Assembly: GCA_020072565.1 (NCBI GenBank)
Contig: JAIQGI010000007.1
Location: forward strand, 186,001 to 250,000
Source of the DNA: Terriglobia bacterium
Lineage (GTDB): Bacteria > Acidobacteriota > UBA6911
Direction: 5' to 3'
Length of the DNA stretch: 64,000 bases
The position numbers and the translations under genes were made by a program. Under the pieces are notes generated by a model. It saw nothing but the letters and a program-made list of their open reading frames with translations, was not told the origin of the DNA and did no database searches. Shown piece after piece: positions 16,521 to 25,073 of the stretch. Each line of letters begins with the position of its first letter. Position 1 is the first letter of the stretch.

Positions 16521-18083
16521 TCAAGCAGCGCCCAGACGCCGCCGGTTGCGTTTCTGAAGCACCAGTCCCCTTGAGCTCACTTCCGGGATGAACGCGAGAA
16601 CGGGCAGGTTCAGGACAGAAGCGGCTTCCTCCTCGCTTCCCAATGTGGGATCCAGGAGCTCGCGCAGGAAGATCGCACCCAGTCCGAGAAGAATGCCGGC
16701 GCCAAATCCCATGAGAGCGATCTGCCTGCGATCGGGGAACGCCGGCGCCCCCGGCAGGCTGGGCTCGTCCACGGTCGTAAGAACCGCAGCGCTGGGGTCG
16801 CTTTGCAGGTTGGCAGCCATCTGCGCGCTGAACTTCTTGTTCTGCAAGTCGTTGTACTCCCGTCTCAATACTTCCCGATCGCGGGACAAGGCGGACATCT
16901 CGAGTTCCAGAGAGGGCGCCAGTTGGAATCGGCTCTGACAGACATTGATCTGCCGCTGGATCTCATCCTTTTGCTTTAGCCGCGTGGTGATTTCGTTGTC
17001 CGCTTTTGCAATCTCCACCTTGATCTCAGCGGCATCCAGATCGAATATCGGAACACCGGCGATGCCTGCCGCATTCACCGGTTCCGCCGGTTTTCCCGTT
17101 GCCCCCAGCGGCGTCAGACTGGTATTGGCGCCCGTCGCATCAGCGCTTGCGGCCGCCTGCTGCTCGAGCTCCGCGACCTGACGCGCGAGCAACTGAACGT
17201 CCGGGTGGTCTTTCGTGTACTTTGTCAACATCCCCTTGAGCAGTGCCTTCTTGGTCGCCAGTTCCTGATTGGGGCTTGGAGCATCTTTCTCCCTGGCGCT
17301 CGCAACTGGAGCGCTGTCGGCCGGGAGGAGGTTGCGCGACAGGGTGCTCAGCCGCTTCTGCTCCTGCAGCCGGATATCCAGCTGCTTGCGCTGCTCTCTG
17401 GCCTGATCGAGAGCGCTGTCATTCGCAGCCAGCTGCGTGGTCAGCCTGGCAAGAGCGTCCAGATTGGCCTGGCCCTGTTCCGGCAACGCTGAAAGGTGAG
17501 CGATCTTGAATTGCTCAATCTTCTTTTCCTGAGCCGCCAGCTGGGTTTCGACCACACGCAGTTGATCATCGATGAACCGGTCGGTTTCATGCGCCTTGTT
17601 CACGCGTGCAGAATCGTTCTTCTTAATCAGCACATCTCTCAGAGTCCTGGTCATGAAGAGCGCAAACTGAGGATCGGGAGAGGTAAAGGAAAGTGCAAAA
17701 ATGTTGGAACTTCCGATGTCGACTTTTATGCCCCCCAGAAGGGTGCCCACGGCCTGCTCCATGACGAAGTCTTTTCGCGTCCCGAAGCCCAGGAGGTTCG
17801 ATTCCTCTACGACGCCCTGGAGAAAGCTGCGGCTCTGAAATTGATCGCGAATCGCCATCATCCGCTCATAAGGAGTCATCCGTACCACAGATCGTACTAG
17901 GTCTTCAGCAACGCTCACATCCTGAACCTGAATCCTGGTCTCGGATCTGTAAAACTCCGGCAGACGCCATGCGTAGACCGTCACCCCACCCGACACGATA
18001 ACGGCGGTTAAGATAAAATACCACTTCCGCCGCCAAAACATCCGCAGCCACTCTTCAATGCCGAGATTTCTGAAATCTTTCAT
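16521..18083 (-). CDS. XrtA-system chain-length determinant (Wzz/GNVR family)
   Basis: 520 residues. A first transmembrane helix (KWYFILTAVIVSGGVTVYAW, about 20-39) and a second near the C terminus (RQIALMGFGAGILLGLGAIFLREL) flank a long periplasmic part rich in coiled coil (about 160-440), the Wzz/GNVR arrangement. Short C-terminal cytoplasmic tail after the second helix. It sets polymer length and activates the separate tyrosine kinase encoded 124 bases downstream. It is longer than enterobacterial Wzz, as usual for the exosortase-linked group. Confidence 0.93.
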   Translation of the reverse strand: MKDFRNLGIEEWLRMFWRRKWYFILTAVIVSGGVTVYAWRLPEFYRSETRIQVQDVSVAEDLVRSVVRMTPYERMMAIRDQFQSRSFLQGVVEESNLLGFGTRKDFVMEQAVGTLLGGIKVDIGSSNIFALSFTSPDPQFALFMTRTLRDVLIKKNDSARVNKAHETDRFIDDQLRVVETQLAAQEKKIEQFKIAHLSALPEQGQANLDALARLTTQLAANDSALDQAREQRKQLDIRLQEQKRLSTLSRNLLPADSAPVASAREKDAPSPNQELATKKALLKGMLTKYTKDHPDVQLLARQVAELEQQAAASADATGANTSLTPLGATGKPAEPVNAAGIAGVPIFDLDAAEIKVEIAKADNEITTRLKQKDEIQRQINVCQSRFQLAPSLELEMSALSRDREVLRREYNDLQNKKFSAQMAANLQSDPSAAVLTTVDEPSLPGAPAFPDRRQIALMGFGAGILLGLGAIFLRELLDPTLGSEEEAASVLNLPVLAFIPEVSSRGLVLQKRNRRRLGAA

Positions 18084-18141
18084 AGGTCACTTCCCTGCGT
18101 CCTAAGCACGAGTACTGCGTGCAAATCTCATTTGTCTTGAA

Positions 18142-19431
18142 CTAGCGGCGCCTGCCGGGGAACAGATACTGTAGCCCAACACTGCCGACGTAGCCAGCGC
18201 TGGTCTGCGGCACTGCCACCAAATTTTGTCCATGCTGATTCTGGTAAAAACAGCTTAGCGAGGCCACCAGGTTTGAGCTGAGGGCGAAACCCAGTCCCGC
18301 ATGCGCAATATAGTAGCGCAGCGCTCCTGCATCAAGGAAAGCAGCACCGCGAACATACGAGGCCGACAGCTGCAGATTCATCCACTGCGTCAGCCTGCTG
18401 CCACACGCGAGAGTCGCGGTCTGGGATTGAAGAACTCTGGCCAGCCCGACTGCCGAGTTAAAACCGCGATCATATGTAACCACAAGAGTACTGGCTCGCG
18501 TATGCCACGATAACTGAGCGTTTGCGCTCCCTCCCCAGCGGTTCGTTCCGCTCGTGTTCGCGAGTTCTATTCCTCCCACAGCCGAAAGCTGCCAATTCCT
18601 TCCAAGCTTGAAATTCATCCCGCCGACCTGGAGACGATGAATTCTTGCATCCCTGAATCTGGCATCGACATTGTTCAGATAAGCTGAATAACCGCTAGAC
18701 AAAGACAGCCACCTGGTGATATCGCGTTCGTATGTGGCACCAAGTTGAACTGCATGCACATTCACGTCGGTGACCGATCGGAATCGATAGAACTGGTAGT
18801 CGCTGATGATGCTGAAGTGGTTTTTCGGAGTCGCGAAGCTCAGCGTTCCGGCACATGCATTCCTCGTGAAGCGCTGCCTGCCGAGGAAGACCTCGGTGGA
18901 AAATCCTTGAGTCGGACCGCCGGGCCCCAGCACGGGCTGCAGAAATCCCCCAAAAGCGTATGGTGATGACGATATCTGGTCAGATATCTGGAGCGTGGTA
19001 CGTCGACTGAGCTGCAGGCTGTATTGAACGTTGCCGTAATGGTTGCTCGAGTCGATGGTGCGTACGTTGTTGGCCTGGATCCTGTAGCCGAGGCCGTAGT
19101 TGAAATGGAACCGGGATCTTCGCCTTCCCAGATTCCCATAGACGCGCACGGAGAAAGCGGCTGCGGTGGAGGCGTTTTGCTGCGGGCCGCCGTTGAAGAT
19201 CTTGCTTTCATAAAGACCATGAATGCCCAAGGAAAATCCAAACCGTTGACGTATGTTCTCCATGACATCGTCGACAAGGGATTTGGCGCCTTGCGGCGCG
19301 GATGGAGCCACCTTGGTTTGGTCTTTGACTTCCTGTGCATCCTGCGCGGGTTCCTGGGCTGCGGCAGTGCTCCCGAGCACCAGCATCGTGAGCAGCAGAC
19401 AGATCGCCGCCAACAATTTCTTCCTTGGCAT
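18142..19431 (-). CDS. Outer-membrane beta-barrel protein of the EPS system
   Basis: 429 residues from the ATG at 19431, which has AGAGG about ten bases upstream. The N terminus is a signal peptide (basic MPRKK, hydrophobic LLAAICLLLTMLVLG, AAAQ cleavage site). The rest alternates short hydrophobic/aromatic strands with Gly-Asn-Ser turns (YGLGYRIQAN, LQISDQISSSPYAFGG, LSWHTRASTLVVTYDRG) and ends in a strand (GSVGLQYLFPG), typical of an outer-membrane barrel. Exosortase EPS clusters commonly carry such a barrel beside the chain-length protein; it may serve as the export pore. First gene after the 19.6-kb promoter. Confidence 0.82.
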   Translation of the reverse strand: MPRKKLLAAICLLLTMLVLGSTAAAQEPAQDAQEVKDQTKVAPSAPQGAKSLVDDVMENIRQRFGFSLGIHGLYESKIFNGGPQQNASTAAAFSVRVYGNLGRRRSRFHFNYGLGYRIQANNVRTIDSSNHYGNVQYSLQLSRRTTLQISDQISSSPYAFGGFLQPVLGPGGPTQGFSTEVFLGRQRFTRNACAGTLSFATPKNHFSIISDYQFYRFRSVTDVNVHAVQLGATYERDITRWLSLSSGYSAYLNNVDARFRDARIHRLQVGGMNFKLGRNWQLSAVGGIELANTSGTNRWGGSANAQLSWHTRASTLVVTYDRGFNSAVGLARVLQSQTATLACGSRLTQWMNLQLSASYVRGAAFLDAGALRYYIAHAGLGFALSSNLVASLSCFYQNQHGQNLVAVPQTSAGYVGSVGLQYLFPGRRR

Positions 19432-19598
19432 CGTTTGATCCTCTGTCGGTCCGATCAATTCGCCCTTGTGCGATTATCCCTAATCGCACGGGAAACGCCA
19501 AAGTTGCGAAATGCGCATCCGCCGAACCGACCTCAGCGTCTTTCCTTGGCAAGATAACCCAAGATCCTTGCTTATAATCGGAGGTGAGGGGCGAAAAC

Positions 19599-19627
19599 AT
19601 TATAAAAAGCACTCGCCGGAAGGTCAA
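19599..19627 (-). promoter_or_regulatory. Sigma-70 promoter of the barrel/Wzz/kinase/EpsB/WecB/deacetylase unit
   Basis: On the minus strand TTGACC (19627-19622), a 17-base spacer, then TATAAT (19604-19599). The leader to the ATG at 19431 is about 160 bases. The -35 box overlaps the stop codon of the doubtful 89-codon frame upstream. Confidence 0.72.
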
Positions 19628-19893
19628 TAACCTAATGTCCTAACAATATCTCCTTGCCTGACGATGTGAACCATCGAGGTCGGAGCGTTCTCTGCGATGA
19701 CTTGAGGCTCGCCGAGTAGTATAATCGTCGAGCGATCGGCAATCCTCCCCCTCGATTGCAGCTGGGGCATCATGCGGAACTCCAGTGTCGCTGTGGCCCC
19801 AAACAGGTGCTGTTTATCAAAAGCATCGCAGACCCAATAAGTTACAGTGACATCGCCTGTAACCGAAGGGGCGAAGCTATAGGATTTCGCCAA
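19624..19893 (-). CDS. Doubtful small protein, unknown
   Basis: 89 codons from the ATG at 19893. The C-terminal half (ILLGEPQVIAENAPTSM, then VHIVRQGDIVRTLGY) reads like real protein, but there is no recognisable domain, no clear ribosome-binding site and only 32 bases separate it from the divergent FemAB-like gene. It could be the remnant of a longer gene or a chance frame. Confidence 0.3.
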   Translation of the reverse strand: MAKSYSFAPSVTGDVTVTYWVCDAFDKQHLFGATATLEFRMMPQLQSRGRIADRSTIILLGEPQVIAENAPTSMVHIVRQGDIVRTLGY

Positions 19894-19925
19894 AAATCAC
19901 AAGCCCAAATCTTCCCCAGGAAACG

Positions 19926-20975
19926 ATGCTACCCTCTCTCAGCATCCCGGACCTTGCCGATCCCGGGATCGCAGGGCAATGGGATAGCTATGTACGATCG
20001 CATCCTCATGGATCTGTCTTCCATTTAACCGCCTGGCAAAGGTTGATTGAGCGCTCGTTCCGCCACAAGCCTCAGCATCTGGTGGCCCTGGATCGAGAAG
20101 GCAAAGTTCTGGGATTACTCCCTCTGTTCCTCGTGCGCAGCCGGATCTTCGGGCGGATGCTGGTCTCGACGCCGCAGGCGGCATATGGAGGCATACTGGC
20201 AGAGTCCGACACCGTTGCAAAGGCCATTCTCGAGCTGGCGCGCCGCATGGCTGCGGCCAATAAGGTCCGATTCCTGGAGTTGCGGAACTTCAAAAACGCG
20301 TTGGAAGTGCCCGGGCTCATGCCTAAGGACCTTTATGTGACATTTCGACAGGAATTGAGCCCGGAAGTCGAGTTGAACATGCGGGCGATTCCGCGCAAAA
20401 CCCGCGCTGAAATTCGTGAAGGCATCCGCAACGGCCTCGAGTTCAAGGTAAATGAGATTGGAGTCAATCAGTTTTACGATGTCTACTCTCGTAGCCTTCG
20501 TAATCTCGGCACTCCCGTGTTTTCCAAGAGCCTATTTGCGAACGGTGTACGGGAATTCAGCTCCAACTGCAGGATCTTCTCGGTCCATTGGCACGGGAAG
20601 CTTGTTTCAGCAGTCTGGACGCTTTTTTACAAAGATGAAGTCTTGCCCTACTACGGCGGTTCGATGCGGGAGTATAACCGTCTTGCGGTCAACAATTTCA
20701 TGTACTGGATGCTGATCAAGTATGGCTGCGAGAACGGTTACCGTATTTACGACTTCGGCAGGAGCAAAAAGGGGACAGGCTCCTTCGACTTTAAGAAACG
20801 GTGGGGCATGACTATGTCGGAGCTTCCTTATCAATACGCCCTTGTGCGTCAAAACTCGCCTCCTGACACATCGCCGCTCAATCCAAGATTCTCGATGGGA
20901 ATTCGCATCTGGCGCCGCCTTCCTCTCTGGATGACTAACTCCATAGGACCACTGATTGCAAGACATCTCATCTGA
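19926..20975 (+). CDS. FemAB-like protein of the XrtA/PEP-CTERM system
   Basis: 349 residues. The sequence follows the exosortase-linked FemAB family (TIGR03019 type): FHLTAWQRLIERSFRH near the N terminus, PQAAYGGILAES, then YYGGSMREYNRLAVNNFMYW and YDFGRSKKGTGSFDFKKRWG in the second GNAT-like half. FemAB-fold enzymes transfer amino acids or acyl groups; in EPS loci a modification of the polymer or its precursor is assumed. It opens the long plus-strand block. ATG 19926 has AGGAAA a few bases upstream. Confidence 0.92.
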   Translation: MLPSLSIPDLADPGIAGQWDSYVRSHPHGSVFHLTAWQRLIERSFRHKPQHLVALDREGKVLGLLPLFLVRSRIFGRMLVSTPQAAYGGILAESDTVAKAILELARRMAAANKVRFLELRNFKNALEVPGLMPKDLYVTFRQELSPEVELNMRAIPRKTRAEIREGIRNGLEFKVNEIGVNQFYDVYSRSLRNLGTPVFSKSLFANGVREFSSNCRIFSVHWHGKLVSAVWTLFYKDEVLPYYGGSMREYNRLAVNNFMYWMLIKYGCENGYRIYDFGRSKKGTGSFDFKKRWGMTMSELPYQYALVRQNSPPDTSPLNPRFSMGIRIWRRLPLWMTNSIGPLIARHLI

Positions 20976-21218
20976 ACAAATGACCCTTCAATCATATCCA
21001 GCGCATTCCTTTCCCGCTGACAATAGTCCTTCTGCTATCGGACTTGATATCTGTCGCAGATGCGCGCAACCAAGCGTAGTCGTGTGGGGCGACCAGCGGA
21101 AACTCAGGAATTGGAATAAGCACTGACCTGCACCGCCTGGAATCAGGTTTTCCACGGGCGCCAGAGGTTTCTCAGTTTTGTGGCCCCTCCCCGTCGCAGA
21201 CGGAGGCCAAGTCGATTC
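20976..21218. other. Intergenic gap, nothing recognised
   Basis: 243 bases between the FemAB-like gene and the barrel-fold gene. No promoter, hairpin or coding frame could be supported. Confidence 0.4.
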
Positions 21219-22376
21219 ATGATTTCTGCCCTGCACAATATCCGGAATCTGATTCAGCTTGAGATCGACAGACTGCGGTACTCCAGAGCCTATTCCGGAT
21301 TACATAACAATTTGGATGTTGAAATACACCTCAAGGAGGCTGCCGACTGGCTTCGCAGAGCACAGGATGCGGGAAACGACCGGGGCGTTTCGTACGGAGC
21401 GAGATTCGATGGTCAGTTTCTCCCAAGTTATCCCGAAACCACAGGATATATTATTCCAACCTTCCTCCGCCTCTCAGAGATTTATGGTGACTCTGATTTC
21501 AAGAGGCGTGCCATCGAGATGGCCGATTGGGAAATCAGCATCCAGATGCATTGTGGGGCGGTAATGGGTGGAATGGTGAACGCCAACTCGACTCCGGCAG
21601 TCTTTAATACCGGCCAAGTGCTTCTTGGGTGGGCAGAGATCTACCGGCATACGGCGGAACCGAGGTTTCTTGATGCCGGGAAACGAGCCGCGCAGTGGCT
21701 GGTAGAGGTTCAGAGTCCGGACGGCAGTTGGCAGAAGTTCAACTCGAAATATGCCGATCCAAACTCTACAGTCTACAATGTCAAGGCCGCCTGGGGCCTG
21801 TGTCTCTTTGGTATCGTCGCAGGAGAGCACACCTTTGTCGACGCGGCGGTACGTAATGCGGAGTACGCGTTATCGAAGCAAGCCAAAAACGGATGGTTTA
21901 ACGACTGCTGCCTGACCAATTCGCAGCAGCCACTGCTGCATACTATTGCATACGCAATGCAAGGCCTGGCAGGGATCGGCTTCCTGACGGGTCGTGACGA
22001 TCTAGTTGGTGCCTCGAGGCTGACAGCAGAGGGGCTCGCTGACATGATGATGGAAGACGGTTTTCTACCAGGCAGGATCCATCCCGATTTTACAGGTGCG
22101 GTGGAGTGGTGCTGCTTGACTGGAAGTGCTCAGACGTCAATCGTAATGTCGCACCTGTTCAAAGTGGATGGAAATGTGCGTTGGCGAAACGTAATTCGGA
22201 AGCTGAACCGTTATCTGATGGCCAGGCATGATATCTCCTCCCCAAATCCCGCGATTCGCGGCGGCATTGCCGGTTCGTGGCCGGTTTGCGGAGATTACGG
22301 CCGCTTCATGGTTCTAAACTGGGCCACAAAATTTTTTGTTGACGCCCTCATCGCAGAGACAGAGCTCGGTGTCTAA
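21219..22376 (+). CDS. (alpha/alpha)-barrel glycosidase/epimerase-like protein
   Basis: 385 residues from the ATG at 21219 (MISALHNIRNL), with GGAGG upstream; a longer frame adds an arginine-rich N terminus that is unlikely. The protein is helical with repeated Trp/Gly turns (AADWLRRAQD, AAQWLVEVQSPDGSW, AAWGLCLFGIVAGE, YAMQGLAGIGFLTGRDDL) and ends GSWPVCGDYGRFMVLNWATK, a pattern of six-hairpin alpha-barrel sugar-active proteins. No signal peptide is seen, so it is probably cytoplasmic. It may act on a sugar intermediate (epimerase, lyase or hydrolase); the reaction cannot be assigned. Its stop overlaps the start of the acetyltransferase gene. Confidence 0.75.
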   Translation: MISALHNIRNLIQLEIDRLRYSRAYSGLHNNLDVEIHLKEAADWLRRAQDAGNDRGVSYGARFDGQFLPSYPETTGYIIPTFLRLSEIYGDSDFKRRAIEMADWEISIQMHCGAVMGGMVNANSTPAVFNTGQVLLGWAEIYRHTAEPRFLDAGKRAAQWLVEVQSPDGSWQKFNSKYADPNSTVYNVKAAWGLCLFGIVAGEHTFVDAAVRNAEYALSKQAKNGWFNDCCLTNSQQPLLHTIAYAMQGLAGIGFLTGRDDLVGASRLTAEGLADMMMEDGFLPGRIHPDFTGAVEWCCLTGSAQTSIVMSHLFKVDGNVRWRNVIRKLNRYLMARHDISSPNPAIRGGIAGSWPVCGDYGRFMVLNWATKFFVDALIAETELGV

Positions 22377-23394
22377 TTCTTCGGTTCCGGCCGGTCTCAA
22401 GCGGCGCCTTTTTCCGAAAGGTATTCGTCGGAAGCTGAGCAACTACAGGAGCCGACTGCTGAAACGAACGAACGAAAAAACGTTTACCGAACTCATTGCT
22501 GGATTGCAAATTGAGTCGGGATCTGTTGTCTGTGTTCACAGTATGCTGAGTGCATTCGGCTATCTGCCGGGTGGCCCACAATCGGTCATTCGAGCGATCC
22601 AGCGGGCGGTTCCTCGCTGCACAATCATGATGCCGACATTCCCCTTCAGCGGTACTGCGCTCGCATATATCCAATCGGGGATCATGTATGATCCCACGAC
22701 GACAGGCTCCCAAAGCGGCCTGTTGACCGACACATTCTGGAAACTTCCGGGTGTCAGGCGAAGTCTGCATCCCACTCATCCTTGTGCGGCCCTCGGTCCG
22801 TTGGCGGATGAGCTGATCGATCGTTCCGAACATTGTTCTACTCCGTTTGGTGATGACTCGACCTACGGTAGATTCTCGAAAATGTCTAATGCCGTTATCT
22901 TGTGTTTACATACAAACGGCACAAGCATGGTTCACAGGTTCCAGGAAATCGTGGGTATGCCGAACCTCTTTATGCCCGGCTCTTATCTCGCAAAGGGGTA
23001 CAATGACAAGCGCGAAACAGTGAGCTACTCCGTACGCATTCATACCCCCAATCTTCCGTTGTATGCAGCACTTCCTGGGGAGAGTTCTGAGGATTACGAG
23101 TACGTGTGGCTGCCCGATTTCTCTTTTCTCTTTCCCAGTCAGCGCAAACTTAACCTTCTGGCCACGTTAAAGAGCCCGAGGGCAAAGGAGATCCTGTTGC
23201 GAAGACAGCAGGAGTTTGTAGATAAGGGGCAGATTAGAAGTGCAACCTTTCGAGCAGCCGAAATCGCAGCCGTTGTCGTTGCTCCCTGGCAAGAACGCCT
23301 ATGTGCCGATCTGACGGAGAGTATCAGGGCATATCCTGGCGCTTATCAATATGATACTCTTTCAAAGGCTCATGCCGATGGGCGCCTCTATTGA
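22369..23394 (+). CDS. AAC(3)-family N-acetyltransferase
   Basis: 341 residues from the GTG at 22369, whose GTGTCTAA overlap with the previous stop suggests coupling; an ATG at 22336 would give a 41-base overlap. VVCVHSMLSAFGYLPGG, TIMMPTFPFSG, SGLLTDTFWKLPGVRRSLHPTHP and SNAVILCLHTNG follow the AAC(3) aminoglycoside acetyltransferase family in order. In polysaccharide loci such proteins are thought to acetylate amino-sugars rather than antibiotics. Partnered with the preceding barrel protein and followed by the flippase gene. Confidence 0.88.
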   Translation: MSNSSVPAGLKRRLFPKGIRRKLSNYRSRLLKRTNEKTFTELIAGLQIESGSVVCVHSMLSAFGYLPGGPQSVIRAIQRAVPRCTIMMPTFPFSGTALAYIQSGIMYDPTTTGSQSGLLTDTFWKLPGVRRSLHPTHPCAALGPLADELIDRSEHCSTPFGDDSTYGRFSKMSNAVILCLHTNGTSMVHRFQEIVGMPNLFMPGSYLAKGYNDKRETVSYSVRIHTPNLPLYAALPGESSEDYEYVWLPDFSFLFPSQRKLNLLATLKSPRAKEILLRRQQEFVDKGQIRSATFRAAEIAAVVVAPWQERLCADLTESIRAYPGAYQYDTLSKAHADGRLY

Positions 23395-23479
23395 ACAAAT
23401 CTAGCAGGCGGCGGTCCTGTAAACTCCGCTTCGTGCAATCTACACCTCATTTTATAGCGACATCACAGTGACTCTTGGC

Positions 23480-24970
23480 ATGGACACTACGAAGGCTTCC
23501 TCGCTTGAAGTGAGCCAACCACTATCCGAAGCAAGACTCGATGGGATGCTGGTCAGCAGCCTTGCCTGGGCCGGTTCGATAAGGTGGCTATCGCAGGCGG
23601 TAAGCTGGGTTGCTACCTTAATCCTGGCGCATCTCCTGTCCCTCGAGGATTACGGCCTCGTCGGCATGGCGACCGTATACTTCGGCCTGATAGCGATGAT
23701 GAATGAATTCGGCCTCGGCACCGCCGTCGTCACACTTCAACAGCTGAAGAATGAGGAAATAGCGCAAATCAACAGTGTTGCTGTCCTCCTGGGAATCGGC
23801 GGCTTTGCCATTTCGTGCCTGTTGGCGATCCCGCTGGCTTCGTTCTACCAGGCTCCTCAGCTTCGTCTGGTTGTAGTTATTATGAGTGTGACCCTAGTCG
23901 TTTCTGCTTTTAAAACCGTCCCTTACGCCGTTCTTCAAAAAGATCTCCAATTCAAGAAGGTGTCGCTCCTTGAAGGCGCGCAGGGAATGTTTCAGCCCTT
24001 TGTCACAATTTGTTTTGCAGCCTGGGGCTTCGGCTACTGGGCGCTTGTGCTTGGCGGCCTTCTGGGAGCGGCCTTTTCCTCGGTTTCGCTGGTTTGGGCA
24101 CGCCCTTTCCGGTTCGCATGGCCTCGCATGGGCAAACTGAAGGAAACCCTGACGTTCAGTTGGCAGGTCCTTGTGGCCCGCCTTTCATGGTATGTTTACT
24201 CCAACGCCGATTTCGTGGTAGCAGGAAAGGTTCTTGGCCAGGCAGCTCTTGGCGCTTATACATTCGCCTGGACTCTGGCCAACGTCCCGGTCGATAAAAT
24301 CAGCAGTGTCGTCATCCGAACTACTCCCGCTTTTTTTGCTGCATGCCAGGATGATATGGCAGGTTTAAGACGCTATTTGCTAAAAACCACCGAAGGTCTT
24401 GCCTTAATCACTGCTCCCATTGCATTGGGGATTGCCCTTGTAGCCAATGACTTTGTACCTGTCGTCCTTGGTGAGAAATGGAATCCCATGATTCTCCCGC
24501 TGCAAATCCTCTCACTTCACGTTTCACTCCGAGCTATCGCACCCTTGATCGCTGTGATACTCACCGTCACACACAAGTCGCGCTTCCTTATGTATACCAG
24601 TCTGGCAGGAGCTGCGGTGCTTCCACTCTTTTTCTACCTGGGAAGTCATTGGGGCACAGCGGGAATTGCAGCGGCCTGGTTAATAGGCCTTCCTCTCGTT
24701 TCTTTTCCAAACTACTGGGTGGCTTTCAAGACCATTAAACTTTCATGGTATCAATACTTGAAATCACTGTCGCCGACCCTAACCGGGTCCGCAGCCATGA
24801 TCGCTATTGTGCTGGTGGTTCAGACGGCTCTCCGACACAATTCTCCCGCAGCGGCCCGTCTAACGTTGTCGGTTCTGTCCGGAGGACTGACCTATGCCGG
24901 CATGCTATGGGTCTGCCACCGTGGGCGCGTATTGTCCTTTCTCGAGCTTGCACGGTCTCTCAGGAGCTGA
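23480..24970 (+). CDS. Oligosaccharide flippase (Wzx-like, MOP superfamily)
   Basis: About 496 residues from the ATG at 23480 (a GTG at 23468 is possible). Twelve or so hydrophobic segments run through the protein, starting GSIRWLSQAVSWVATLILAH then LEDYGLVGMATVYFGLIAMM and NEFGLGTAVV, the usual start of the RfbX/Wzx family; TFSWQVLVARLSWYVYSNAD and a C-terminal VLSGGLTYAGMLWV also fit. It moves the lipid-linked repeat unit across the inner membrane for polymerisation. Located between the acetyltransferase and asparagine-synthase genes. Confidence 0.95.
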   Translation: MDTTKASSLEVSQPLSEARLDGMLVSSLAWAGSIRWLSQAVSWVATLILAHLLSLEDYGLVGMATVYFGLIAMMNEFGLGTAVVTLQQLKNEEIAQINSVAVLLGIGGFAISCLLAIPLASFYQAPQLRLVVVIMSVTLVVSAFKTVPYAVLQKDLQFKKVSLLEGAQGMFQPFVTICFAAWGFGYWALVLGGLLGAAFSSVSLVWARPFRFAWPRMGKLKETLTFSWQVLVARLSWYVYSNADFVVAGKVLGQAALGAYTFAWTLANVPVDKISSVVIRTTPAFFAACQDDMAGLRRYLLKTTEGLALITAPIALGIALVANDFVPVVLGEKWNPMILPLQILSLHVSLRAIAPLIAVILTVTHKSRFLMYTSLAGAAVLPLFFYLGSHWGTAGIAAAWLIGLPLVSFPNYWVAFKTIKLSWYQYLKSLSPTLTGSAAMIAIVLVVQTALRHNSPAAARLTLSVLSGGLTYAGMLWVCHRGRVLSFLELARSLRS

Positions 24971-25073
24971 CCACCATCTTGGGCTATGATAAGGAGTGCC
25001 GACCTGTTTCTTTTTTGCCAGCTGCATTGTTCCAACTTTTCCGGTCTCTTGATGGCAGAGGAAATGTAACGAT

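Larger units (their letters stand above)
19432..19925. other. Divergent control region between the two main EPS transcription units
   Basis: About 490 bases between the minus-strand assembly block and the long plus-strand block. It holds a good minus-strand promoter (19599-19627) and a doubtful minus-strand reading frame (19624-19893). No clear promoter for the plus-strand genes was recognised. Confidence 0.55.

Noticed and set aside
20585-20610. TTGGCACGGGAAGCTTG as a sigma-54 promoter
   Set aside because: Spacing between the GG and the TTG element is two bases too long and the site is inside the FemAB-like coding region.
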